Shown here in pieces: positions 17,873 through 26,169 of a stretch of DNA of 64,000 nt. Made by a program: the position numbers and the translations under genes. Origin of the DNA: DATFVA01 sp963711455 (GTDB taxonomy: Bacteria; Bacteroidota; Ignavibacteria; Ignavibacteriales; Ignavibacteriaceae). The DNA is taken from positions 310,001 to 374,000 of the forward strand of contig CAVQEH010000004.1 in the NCBI GenBank assembly GCA_963711455.1, read 5' to 3'. Positions within the stretch are counted from its first letter, which is position 1, and each line of letters starts with the position of its first letter. The notes under the pieces are model-generated. The model was not told where the DNA came from. It searched no databases and saw nothing but the letters and a program-made list of their open reading frames with translations.

Positions 17873-19117
17873 TCATTTTCTATTGGCGGTAAGATTTACT
17901 AAAAGCTCCTGAATGAAATATACTCTTTCGCTGTTTTTAATTGACTTATAGTAATTGAGTGCTGATTTCAGATATTCTGAAGCCTTATCGTTCATTTTTT
18001 TATTCTTGTATAATATTCCCAATTCAATAGCAGTTTCTGAATAATTCAACTTATTTGCAAGTTCTTTATTAATCCTCAGACTTGTAAGAAAATGAGTCTC
18101 TGATAATTTAAAATTACCTCTCTCTCTTTCAATAATTCCTTTTAATTTAAAATTATCTGCCACGGATAAACGGTCATTTAATTTATAGCATAATTCAAGA
18201 GATTTATCGGTAAAAGCATTAGCCAACGCTAAATCATTTAATTGTATATATATTAACGCTTTTGTGAGGTATGATATTGTAAGGTTTGAAGCATAATTAA
18301 GCTTAGTTGCAAAAGAAATACTTTGATCAATTTCGCCAAGAGCTAATTTGTATTCATGCTTATATGTGTGCAAAAGAGCAAGATTGTGCCTTAATTCAAT
18401 AATACGAAAAATATTCTTTAACTGGTTAAATTTAATTAATGCCCTGTGAAAATAATTATATGATTCTTCATATTCTCCTTTCATACCGTTAACGATCCCA
18501 AGGTTTATCTCAATCATTCCCATAAGATTTGTATCATTAGTTATACTAAGATGAGCCAGACAGTTTTCAAAATGTTTTTCAGCTTTATCTATTTTTCCAT
18601 AATCAAGATTTATAACACCAAGCAGGTTTTCACAACGTATATATCCCCTAAAATCTTTCTCCTTCTCATACAGACTTCTGGCTTTATTAAGAGCAGCGAT
18701 ACTTTTTTCCCATTCAGACAACCGGCTGTAAACCGTAGCAAGCAGATAATAACCCTGAGCCTGGAAAGAAGTTAATTCATCCAGTTTTTTAATTAATCCC
18801 AATAAATAATTTAATATCTGAATTGCAGAATCATATTCCCCCTGAGTTATTGAATTGTCTGCTAAATGAATAAGAAATTCCGCAAATGAAATATCTTCCA
18901 GCTTTTCTTTAGCGAATGTTATCAAAAGATTGATTGTATATTGAAATTCAGATCCTGAAAGTAACGTTGATGTAAGTTGTTTCTTAATGGTAAGAGAAGA
19001 TATTAGTTTTGCCCCAGAGGGTTTGTCTTTCAAAAGTTTTTTGTACTCTGAAATTTCCTCTCCGTTAAAATAGCTTTCTAATACCTTCTCTATTGAGTGT
19101 TGTGCTTCTTTAATCAC
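17873..19117 (-). CDS. Stand-alone TPR-repeat protein
   Basis: 414 residues, all-helical, no signal peptide or membrane helix. At least eight TPR-like 34-residue units can be followed from about residue 80 to the end, e.g. AQGYYLLATVYSRLSEWEKS, CENLLGVINLDYGKIDKAEK, MIEINLGIVNGMKGEYEESY, NFKLKGIIERERGNFKLSET and SETAIELGILYKNKKMNDKA. The size and architecture are like the TPR regulators of the Rap/PlcR class or the TPR halves of MalT-like ATPases; no DNA-binding domain is seen. The gene begins 38 bases after the sigma-54-driven lipoprotein gene and is likely co-transcribed with it. It probably binds a protein or peptide partner. Confidence 0.8.
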   Translation of the reverse strand: MIKEAQHSIEKVLESYFNGEEISEYKKLLKDKPSGAKLISSLTIKKQLTSTLLSGSEFQYTINLLITFAKEKLEDISFAEFLIHLADNSITQGEYDSAIQILNYLLGLIKKLDELTSFQAQGYYLLATVYSRLSEWEKSIAALNKARSLYEKEKDFRGYIRCENLLGVINLDYGKIDKAEKHFENCLAHLSITNDTNLMGMIEINLGIVNGMKGEYEESYNYFHRALIKFNQLKNIFRIIELRHNLALLHTYKHEYKLALGEIDQSISFATKLNYASNLTISYLTKALIYIQLNDLALANAFTDKSLELCYKLNDRLSVADNFKLKGIIERERGNFKLSETHFLTSLRINKELANKLNYSETAIELGILYKNKKMNDKASEYLKSALNYYKSIKNSERVYFIQELLVNLTANRK

Positions 19118-19154
19118 TTTATTTCAAGATAAAATAAAATTAAATATAAATTTT

Positions 19155-19712
19155 TTATCTGATAAAAATGTATCTTGAAAAATGTGATAGATGAGCATTC
19201 GTTACAGCCAATGTTCCGTTTGCTACATTTACCGTCAGGTTATCATAGCTGATTGGTTCAGTATAAGATCCGTCATCGGAAATATACGCAAAACCAACTT
19301 CCGATGGATTTACCCCTGAAAGATCCAAACCTGTAATAGTGAGATTTAGAAGCACAGGTGCATCAAATGATAATGAAGGATTAAAGTCTACCTCTGCATA
19401 TGCGCTGCTATTAGCTACATACAGAACTTTTTCTCCCGGATATGCATTTGACGGCACATTAAGGGAAGCCTGAATGGTAACTAAACCGGATGATCCCTGG
19501 TAAGAACCGCTTAACTGGAGATTACCACCTGTACTACCACTAATATTCTGTGAAGCAGAAAAAGTGGTTTCAGTGGTCATTTCCGTAGCCTGGGGCATTT
19601 TGAACATTTTTCCGGAATTACCATTCTGAGTAGGGGATATGCTGTTATTTATGTCGGAGCAGCCTCCTAACAGCAAGCCAGCGAAAAGAATGGAAAATAG
19701 AATTTTTTTCAT
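19155..19712 (-). CDS. Lipoprotein downstream of a sigma-54 promoter
   Basis: 185 residues. Signal MKKILFSILFAGLLLGGC with lipobox LLGGC, followed by a Ser/Asn-rich linker and a beta-rich domain: ISGSTGGNLQLSGSYQGSSG, AYAEVDFNPSLSFDAPVLL, ITGLDLSGVNPSEVGFAY and a C-terminal HLSHFSRYIFIR. It is clearly paralogous to the lipoprotein at 17096-17662. Expression should depend on sigma-54 because a perfect -24/-12 site lies 84 bases upstream (19796-19811), next to the gene for a sigma-54 activator. Function is not known; the surface position suggests binding or envelope support. Confidence 0.82.
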   Translation of the reverse strand: MKKILFSILFAGLLLGGCSDINNSISPTQNGNSGKMFKMPQATEMTTETTFSASQNISGSTGGNLQLSGSYQGSSGLVTIQASLNVPSNAYPGEKVLYVANSSAYAEVDFNPSLSFDAPVLLNLTITGLDLSGVNPSEVGFAYISDDGSYTEPISYDNLTVNVANGTLAVTNAHLSHFSRYIFIR

Positions 19713-19795
19713 AGTACTAACACCCTCTCAAAAAATGAGTTTGAAAATAGAATTAGTTTACTCCAGTGTTGCGCTCACAAGAGTAATAAATAAAT

Positions 19796-19811
19796 AGCAA
19801 TGTTTATACCA
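19796..19811 (-). promoter_or_regulatory. Sigma-54 (RpoN) promoter
   Basis: Minus strand TGGTATAAACATTGCT (19811-19796) matches every defined position of the degenerate consensus TGGYAYRNNNNTTGCW. Predicted start of transcription near 19785, giving a leader of about 73 bases before the lipoprotein ATG at 19712. Activators normally bind 80-150 bases upstream, which is where the two palindromes at 19865-19921 lie. Confidence 0.8.
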
Positions 19812-19864
19812 TCTAATTTTTAGAGTAATAAACCAATATAGATTGTAGTTCAACTCCATATGCA

Positions 19865-19921
19865 TGTAATAATTACACATGGTATCGGTAAAAAGAGGAA
19901 AGTTGTAAAAATTATTTACAA
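19865..19921. promoter_or_regulatory. Two palindromes, candidate upstream activator sites
   Basis: Perfect inverted repeat TGTAATAATTACA at 19865-19877 and perfect inverted repeat TTGTAAA-N5-TTTACAA at 19903-19921. Both share TGTAA...TTACA half sites, with different spacing (3 and 9 bases). They sit 80-136 bases upstream of the predicted sigma-54 start and just beyond the 3' end of the activator gene. AT-rich context raises the chance of random palindromes. Confidence 0.5.
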
Positions 19922-19944
19922 ATATTAATAATGAAAGTGGAAAT

Positions 19945-21339
19945 TTATTTGTTATTATCATTTTTTAATAACTTGTCTAATTTAGGTCTTGAAATACCAA
20001 GTTGTTGTGAAGTTTTTGTTTTATTTCCACTAAATTTTCTCAACATCTCTTCAGCATAAATTTGATTAAGCTTCTCAAGGTCTGTATTAATATAATTTAA
20101 TTGTAGTTGAATAATATGCGGATGAGAACTGAATTTGCTTTCAGTCTTTTCTTGGAGAGATGGGTTAAAATTAATTATACTGGAGAAATTTCGTAGCTTT
20201 AAACTTTTACCTTCACTTAATAAAACTGCTCTTTCTACGGAATTCTTTAATTCTCTTACATTTCCAGGCCAGCTATAATTAAGAATAAAGCTCTCAAGTT
20301 CAGCATCAATCTTTGTTATTTTTTTATTAAACTGAATATTATACTCATTAATGAAATAGTTGAGCAAAAGCAGTATATCATCGTCTCTTTCACGAAGTGG
20401 AGGTATTTCAATTGAAACCGTATTCAATCTGTAAAACAGATCATTACGGAAAGAATTTTCCTCTATCATATCTTCCAAATTACGATTTGTAGCAGAAATG
20501 ATCCTTGCATTTACAGGGATATCTGTCACACCGCCTAATCTTCTAATGAATTTCTTTTCTATTACCCTGAGCAGTTTTGCCTGTAGATTAAGTGAAAGGT
20601 CTCCTATTTCATCAAGAAACAGAGTCCCGTTTTCTGCAAGTTCAAACAGACCTAGCTTTCTTGTATTTGCATTAGTGAAAGCCCCTTTTTCGTGTCCAAA
20701 TAATTCCGACTCCAGCAATCCCTCGGGAATGGCTGTGCAAAGAACATCAACAAACGCATTTTTATTGCTCAAACTATTATTATGAATTAATTTTGCTAAA
20801 AGCCCCTTGCCTGTTCCGGTTTCTCCAAGAATAAGAATATTTAATTGTGGCTCTGAAGCAACTTTCCCGGATAAATTTTTAACTCTTATAATAGATTCCG
20901 ATTCTCCTATAAAATTGGCAAATTCATTTTTACCCGGTACATTGCTAAAAACAAATTTTCCATCTATCCTTCCCTTTAAATCCTCAATTATTTCATCAAG
21001 ATATGTCGAGAACTTATACACTTCATACGGCAAAATAAAAATATCTTTAAATCCCATTTTTGCTATGGATACAGCAAGAAGAGTATCTTTATCTGGTATA
21101 ATAAAAATTATTTTCCCAATTAGAATTTCTTTGATATTTAATAATTGAGACAATAGTGGGGATTCAATCCCTGACAATTTTATAATTAAAATTTCGTTTT
21201 CATCGACGACAATTTTCCCTTTACTTAAATTAATAATGCTGACATCCTGAGTTTTAAGTTTTGTCAGTGCCCCACTAATAGGAGAAATATCTTCTTCATC
21301 AGAATAAATTTTTATCACTATGTTTTCTGTTTTTAACAT
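19945..21339 (-). CDS. Sigma-54-dependent transcriptional activator (NtrC family)
   Basis: 464 residues. N-terminal ~120 residues look like a degenerate receiver or sensing domain (no clear phospho-Asp pocket). The AAA+ domain has Walker A LGETGTGKG (171-179), Walker B TLFLDEIGD (Asp243-Glu244), FYRLNTVSIEIPPLRER and SWPGNVRELKN. The sigma-54 contact loop reads GAFTNA (219-224) rather than GAFTGA. The C-terminal Fis-type helix-turn-helix is NKTKTSQQLGISRPKLDKLL. It should bind upstream sites and drive open-complex formation at sigma-54 promoters; the promoter at 19796-19811 is the obvious candidate target. Its ATG lies 9 bases after the kinase-TPR gene, so it is the last gene of the transporter-kinase operon. 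Confidence 0.93.
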   Translation of the reverse strand: MLKTENIVIKIYSDEEDISPISGALTKLKTQDVSIINLSKGKIVVDENEILIIKLSGIESPLLSQLLNIKEILIGKIIFIIPDKDTLLAVSIAKMGFKDIFILPYEVYKFSTYLDEIIEDLKGRIDGKFVFSNVPGKNEFANFIGESESIIRVKNLSGKVASEPQLNILILGETGTGKGLLAKLIHNNSLSNKNAFVDVLCTAIPEGLLESELFGHEKGAFTNANTRKLGLFELAENGTLFLDEIGDLSLNLQAKLLRVIEKKFIRRLGGVTDIPVNARIISATNRNLEDMIEENSFRNDLFYRLNTVSIEIPPLRERDDDILLLLNYFINEYNIQFNKKITKIDAELESFILNYSWPGNVRELKNSVERAVLLSEGKSLKLRNFSSIINFNPSLQEKTESKFSSHPHIIQLQLNYINTDLEKLNQIYAEEMLRKFSGNKTKTSQQLGISRPKLDKLLKNDNNK

Positions 21340-21348
21340 TAAAGATAA

Positions 21349-24300
21349 TTACTTTGTCTCCTGTTCTAGTTTATGAATTACATTTTTCCATTCTGATCTT
21401 GATTTATATAATTCATTATCAGGTAATTGTTCTATCTGTTCCATAATAAAGTAAATTGTATTTAATGTTAATTTTTTGTACTCACTCATCCTGTCAATAT
21501 TTCCTCTTTTTTCATAAGCCTGATAAAGTGAAAGTAATATTTTCCAGGTAAGTTCCGTGATACTAATATCTCTTATTTTTTCAAATGCTTTTTCAAAATA
21601 AACTAATGATGGCTTAAGCCTGTTATCCCCAGAAGCTTCTGACAATTTTCCGAATAGAAAAGCTCTATAAGAACCCAAATAAGTATTGTTAGCCGAAATT
21701 TTGATAAAATCTTCTTTCATCAATTCATTATAGGCCTGATTAAAATTTTTATTTTTTATTAATTCTTCAATTAATTTTATTTGTATATCGCTGTAAGAAA
21801 AATTATCTGAATAATTTTTGCTATTATCTCTCAGCCTAAATAGATCCGTTAATAAATCTTGCGATTGTTCGCCCAATATTTTTTGTAGTACTGATAAGTA
21901 ATGATAATTAAATCCTAATTTATCAGATTCATTTAGAAAATCATTGTGATATGATTGTATTAATTCCTTAAGCTTTTCTGAATCTCTCAGTTCAAAAAAT
22001 AATTTTCCCATTAGTAAAATTGCTTCTCCTTCCTCAAGTTTATTTTCTAACTCTTCATATAGGGAGACAGCAGATGTTAAAACATTAAAGGCATTTTCAT
22101 ATTCACAGGTGATCAAATATGCTTCGCCTAAATTAGTAAATGTTATTCCAAGATTATTTTTTTCTCCAAGGGCAGAGAATATAGATTGAGCGATTAAATA
22201 TTGATCTATAGCTTTTTCATAATCACAACTTTCCAGATAAAATATCCCATTATTTAGTATAATTATAGATTTATAAAGCAAATTCCCTATAGAATTATTT
22301 ATTTCAACAGCTTTATTCCAATGAATTTCCGCATTATTTTTTTCATTGATGAAATTATATATGTTTCCAATATTATTTTCCATAGCAGCAAAATTAGAAA
22401 GGCTATTCAGTTTAAAATAAATATTTCGGGATTTTGAGAAATAGTCTAAAGTTTTGCGAGGATTGTTATTTTTATAAAATTCTATCAATCCTTTTATTGT
22501 GTACATTTTGGCTTCTATTTCATTTGATTCTGTTAGTTTTTCAATTAATTGATTGGCTTTACTTTCTGCCTCGTTATAATTTCCCATTTCATATTCAACT
22601 TTAGCAATTTCTGAAAGTAATTCCTCTTTCATTTCATCTTCTTTAATTTCGCTTAATATTGATTCCAATAAAGTTTTTCCTTCTTCAAGAGATTGAAGTG
22701 CGATCAATACCTTCCCTTTTAATATTTTAAGTGAAAGTTCTTCATTCTGTGATCGGGGATTATCCAGTAATTCATCTATTAATGTTAAACTTGCATTTAA
22801 TTCACTGAGCTGGAAAAGACAATTGCTTAAATCTATTTTTATATTTCGTTGACTATCTTTACTTAGAGGTAAGTTCTCCAAGTGTTGAAGCAAATTCTTT
22901 TTATATGACAACGCTGAAGTTTTATCGGCTTTCTCAATTTCTTCTTTTAATACTTCATAGGATTTTTCAAACTCACCGGCTAATTCCAAATGCCGTGCAA
23001 GTTCATTCCTGTCAAAGGACGGGAGTCTTTCTATTATAACATTGGAAACTTTAAGATGAGACTGCCTTTTATTGTTTATTGTTGAGTATATATATTCTTT
23101 AATTCCCTGCGATGTAAACTGTGGATTATTTAAGATTGTACTCTGATGAATTATATTGGATTCCGAAATTTTCTCCAGGATTGAAATTATTTGTACCCTT
23201 GCTTTTCCGGTTAATTTACAAATTGTTTGTACATCAAGAGAGATATTAAACATTGAAAGAAAAATTACAATATCTCTGCTTTCTTCTTCGAGATCGTATA
23301 ATCTTAATTGATAAATCTCTTCCTGTGAACTTTTTAAAATCGTATCGAAATCATCCCCCACATTCATAACCGGACCATCTGTGAAGAATTCAAGAAAATT
23401 CAGTACAATTAAATCTTTCAGAAATATCTCGATGCTTCCCGGCAAAAGATCAGAATAAATAATTATGGTTTTCCTGATTTCATTCCTGGGAAAAAACGGG
23501 GCAAAACTTTTAAAAATAAATTCGGCCACCTGAGCTTCAGTAAAAGGATTTAAATTAATAACCTGAAGGTTATTTATCCTGCCAGATCTGCTTTCGTCTA
23601 CAGAATCTTCAGCGATTACTATTTTTATTTTACCTACCTGAAGAACTGGAATTAACTGCAGAAAAATTTCGAAATCAAAATTGCTTATAAGGTTGAAGTC
23701 ATCAATTAAAAGGATGAACCCGTTAGTTGATGATAATACTATGAAAAGAGCTTTCAAGTCTTCAATCAGGCTTTTACTTTTCCCCTCAAGAATTTCCCTT
23801 CCTTTTTGAACTACCTCAGGACTCAGTTCGGAAAAAATATTTTGTTTGTAAAGGATTTTTCTAAGCAGTGACTGCCATAAATAAGACTCATTATTTTGTT
23901 CTTCGGAAATAAAAATTGAATCCCCATACTTGTAATCTAATTCATTCAGCAAAGTACTTTTTCCTGCTCCCTCCGATCCCTTTACTATTAATACTTCTCC
24001 CCTGTTTTCTTTTTCTATGTATGTGGAAATTACAGACAGCGAATCATTTCTTCCGGTAAATACAGGGATGCGCGTCCAATCATTTTTATAATTTTTTATA
24101 TTTGAGGGATAGAACTCTTCTAATATTCCGATCGAAGTATAACATCTTTGCTCAACTTCTTTTGATAATAATCTTTTTACCAGGTTGACAATTTTTTTGC
24201 TGTAATTTGATTCCGGAAAATCAAACTGCTGATCAAGATGTGCTTTATAAATGGATATCTGATCATTCGTGGAGAAAGGGAATTTACCATAAATGATTTT

Positions 24301-24696
24301 ATATAAAAGAATTCCTAATGAATAAAGATCAACACGATGATCAATTTTATCTTTCCTTAAAATTTCGGGAGCAATATATTCTGCAGTTCCTTTTGCATGA
24401 ATTCCGGAATCTTCCCTTATATGTGATGCCAAACCGAAGTCTATAAACTTTACAACTGGTTTACCGTTTGCATTTCTTACAAGTATATTTTCCGATTTCA
24501 GATCATAATAAATAAATGCCGACTGATGGAGATAATACAATACCGTAGATACCTGGCAAAGGATTTTTATTAATTCAGATTCATCCTTTATACCGTCGAA
24601 ATCATACAATTCATTGCCTTCAAAATACTCAAGAGTGAAGAATTTACTCCCTGTTGAAATTCCAAATTCTCTGTCTTCATCATTTAAAAGAAACAA
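21349..24696 (-). CDS. Ser/Thr kinase (C-terminal part)-AAA ATPase-TPR signalling protein; 5' part split off by a frameshift
   Basis: 1115 codons from a TTG at 24696. It starts inside a eukaryotic-type kinase domain: hinge TLEYFEGNEL, catalytic loop IYYDLKSEN (Asp65, Lys67, Asn70; the usual His-Arg before Asp are Tyr-Tyr), DFG at 86-88, AEYIAPE. A STAND-like ATPase follows: Walker A VKGSEGAGKST (238-248), Walker B FILLIDDFN (Asp332-333). From about 530 to 1080 there are many TPR units. The missing N-lobe is encoded just upstream at 24680-24913 in another frame; joining them needs removal of one base around 24690-24705. The architecture matches PknK-like kinase-ATPase-TPR regulators. It likely controls the sigma-54 activator encoded 9 bases downstream. 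Confidence 0.85.
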   Translation of the reverse strand: MFLLNDEDREFGISTGSKFFTLEYFEGNELYDFDGIKDESELIKILCQVSTVLYYLHQSAFIYYDLKSENILVRNANGKPVVKFIDFGLASHIREDSGIHAKGTAEYIAPEILRKDKIDHRVDLYSLGILLYKIIYGKFPFSTNDQISIYKAHLDQQFDFPESNYSKKIVNLVKRLLSKEVEQRCYTSIGILEEFYPSNIKNYKNDWTRIPVFTGRNDSLSVISTYIEKENRGEVLIVKGSEGAGKSTLLNELDYKYGDSIFISEEQNNESYLWQSLLRKILYKQNIFSELSPEVVQKGREILEGKSKSLIEDLKALFIVLSSTNGFILLIDDFNLISNFDFEIFLQLIPVLQVGKIKIVIAEDSVDESRSGRINNLQVINLNPFTEAQVAEFIFKSFAPFFPRNEIRKTIIIYSDLLPGSIEIFLKDLIVLNFLEFFTDGPVMNVGDDFDTILKSSQEEIYQLRLYDLEEESRDIVIFLSMFNISLDVQTICKLTGKARVQIISILEKISESNIIHQSTILNNPQFTSQGIKEYIYSTINNKRQSHLKVSNVIIERLPSFDRNELARHLELAGEFEKSYEVLKEEIEKADKTSALSYKKNLLQHLENLPLSKDSQRNIKIDLSNCLFQLSELNASLTLIDELLDNPRSQNEELSLKILKGKVLIALQSLEEGKTLLESILSEIKEDEMKEELLSEIAKVEYEMGNYNEAESKANQLIEKLTESNEIEAKMYTIKGLIEFYKNNNPRKTLDYFSKSRNIYFKLNSLSNFAAMENNIGNIYNFINEKNNAEIHWNKAVEINNSIGNLLYKSIIILNNGIFYLESCDYEKAIDQYLIAQSIFSALGEKNNLGITFTNLGEAYLITCEYENAFNVLTSAVSLYEELENKLEEGEAILLMGKLFFELRDSEKLKELIQSYHNDFLNESDKLGFNYHYLSVLQKILGEQSQDLLTDLFRLRDNSKNYSDNFSYSDIQIKLIEELIKNKNFNQAYNELMKEDFIKISANNTYLGSYRAFLFGKLSEASGDNRLKPSLVYFEKAFEKIRDISITELTWKILLSLYQAYEKRGNIDRMSEYKKLTLNTIYFIMEQIEQLPDNELYKSRSEWKNVIHKLEQETK

Positions 24697-24913
24697 CTAT
24701 CCCGAATTCGAATACATTTATAATGTTTGGATGATTCAGTTTTTTTAACAAATAAAATTCATCCCTGAAAGATTTTTGTTCTTCTTTATCAACTACTGCG
24801 GGGAGAATCTTTATAGCAAACTCCCCGTCTTTTTGAAGAATATCTTTACAGAAAAATACTTTACTTCTTCCTTCGCCTAATTTCCTTATTATTTTGTAAC
24901 GGTCATTTATCAT
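24680..24913 (-). CDS. Kinase N-lobe fragment (5' part of the split Ser/Thr kinase gene)
   Basis: 77 codons beginning with an ATG that overlaps the permease stop codon by 4 bases (ATGA). It encodes the kinase N-lobe: glycine loop LGEGRSKVF (third glycine replaced), the ATP-binding Lys in FAIKILP, the C-helix Glu in FRDEFYLLKKL and HPNIINVFEFG. The frame then ends after GIVVSFK, exactly where the neighbouring frame at 24696 takes up with LLNDEDREFG and the kinase hinge. Removal of a single base fuses the two into one ~1190-residue protein. Either a sequencing error, a mutation, or +1 recoding; a stand-alone half N-lobe would not fold. Confidence 0.8.
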   Translation of the reverse strand: MINDRYKIIRKLGEGRSKVFFCKDILQKDGEFAIKILPAVVDKEEQKSFRDEFYLLKKLNHPNIINVFEFGIVVSFK

Positions 24914-26169
24914 TTACTTATTCGGGGGTTATAATATTGATTCAAAATTCTTCCCAAATTATTTGCGGCGAACAAAGTTAGTACCAGAGCAAGACCCGGG
25001 AAGAAAATCATCCACCATGCCTGCGACAAATATTCCTGCCCTGCTTCAATCATTGCTCCCCAGGATGGGTAATTCAAACCCGTTCCAAGGCCTAAATAAC
25101 TCAATGCTGCTTCTGCCAGTATTACATTTCCGTAAAGAAAAACAAGATTCACAATGACCGGGGCAATTATAATCGGCAATATTTCTTTGGTTAATAATTT
25201 CCATCCAGGTAAGCCAATCATATATGCTGTAATAAAATAATCTTTCTGTTTAACCGCAATGACTTCACCACGCACAATTTTAAAAAGGCTCATCCAGCCG
25301 GAAAATCCTAAAATCAAAATTATAGTAAAAATAGAATTACCAAAAAAAGCAAGAATTAATATTATCAGGAAAATAACGGGGAAAGAAAGGAACATATCCG
25401 TAAATCGATTTAATATAGTATCGGCAAACCACCCGGAATATCCTGAAAGAAACCCGAGACCTATCCCCAAGATGAAAGAGACAATAACAGCTCCCAAACC
25501 AACGACCATGGAAATTCTTGTTCCATATATTAACCGCGAAAATACATCTCTTCCAAATTCATCGGTACCCAAAATGAATATCCTTGATTTTACTAAAGGA
25601 GTATCGTCTTTAAAAATGATTTTATCTTTGCCTGTTATGAGTTTAATTCCTCTTTGAAAAAAATAATAGTCCGTGCCAATCTTATTGATGCTGTCTATGT
25701 ATATAGAATTTTCATTTAACAATTGATTTTTAAAACCACTGAAATTATCAGTTTCATTATCATCAAGAGGATAAACCATTTTTACGGAAGAAAATGGCGG
25801 AAGCAGTTTTGAAATCCCGATATTACTCTGATAATCAGGATCAGAGGTTGAAACAACCGGGGCGAAAATAAAAAATATAAAAAGAACAATAATGACTGAT
25901 GTAGTAAAACTTAGCTTTTCATTAAATATGTTTTTATTATTTCGCTTAAGAAGAAGATAAAATACCAAAACAATAATTAGTATGAATGAAATGAAATTAT
26001 CAATTAATGAATAATCGACTATGGATATCGCTTGTGAAAAATTTTTGAAAAGAGATTGGATAAAAGAATAAAATAACAATGCTATGTTCACTAATCGGTT
26101 AAAGCCGAATACTATAATCAGGAGTAAAGCAAAAAGAATGAAATGCAGGTTTTTAATTTTAAATTTCAA
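24910..26169 (-). CDS. Oligopeptide ABC transporter permease (OppC/DppC type)
   Basis: 419 residues with about eight hydrophobic segments: an unusual N-terminal extension of two or three helices before the standard core, a periplasmic loop with GTDEFGRDVFSRLIYGTRIS, and the cytoplasmic coupling motif EAALSYLGLGTGLNYPSWG near the C-terminus. These two motifs define the DppC/OppC/NikC permeases. It pairs with the OppB-like permease encoded immediately upstream (no gap). Its stop overlaps the start of the kinase gene by 4 bases, so translation of the kinase is coupled to the transporter. Confidence 0.92.
   Translation of the reverse strand: MKFKIKNLHFILFALLLIIVFGFNRLVNIALLFYSFIQSLFKNFSQAISIVDYSLIDNFISFILIIVLVFYLLLKRNNKNIFNEKLSFTTSVIIVLFIFFIFAPVVSTSDPDYQSNIGISKLLPPFSSVKMVYPLDDNETDNFSGFKNQLLNENSIYIDSINKIGTDYYFFQRGIKLITGKDKIIFKDDTPLVKSRIFILGTDEFGRDVFSRLIYGTRISMVVGLGAVIVSFILGIGLGFLSGYSGWFADTILNRFTDMFLSFPVIFLIILILAFFGNSIFTIILILGFSGWMSLFKIVRGEVIAVKQKDYFITAYMIGLPGWKLLTKEILPIIIAPVIVNLVFLYGNVILAEAALSYLGLGTGLNYPSWGAMIEAGQEYLSQAWWMIFFPGLALVLTLFAANNLGRILNQYYNPRISK

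Noticed and set aside
19758..19961. A 67-codon open frame on the minus strand upstream of the first lipoprotein, possible signalling-peptide gene
   Set aside because: It overlaps the sigma-54 promoter, both palindromes and the end of the activator gene, has no ribosome binding site and its composition reflects AT-rich intergenic DNA.
24680..24700. TTTAAAT heptamer as a programmed -1 slippery site in the split kinase
   Set aside because: The heptamer is in phase with the downstream frame and not with the upstream one; the two halves require a +1 shift, so -1 slippage cannot join them.
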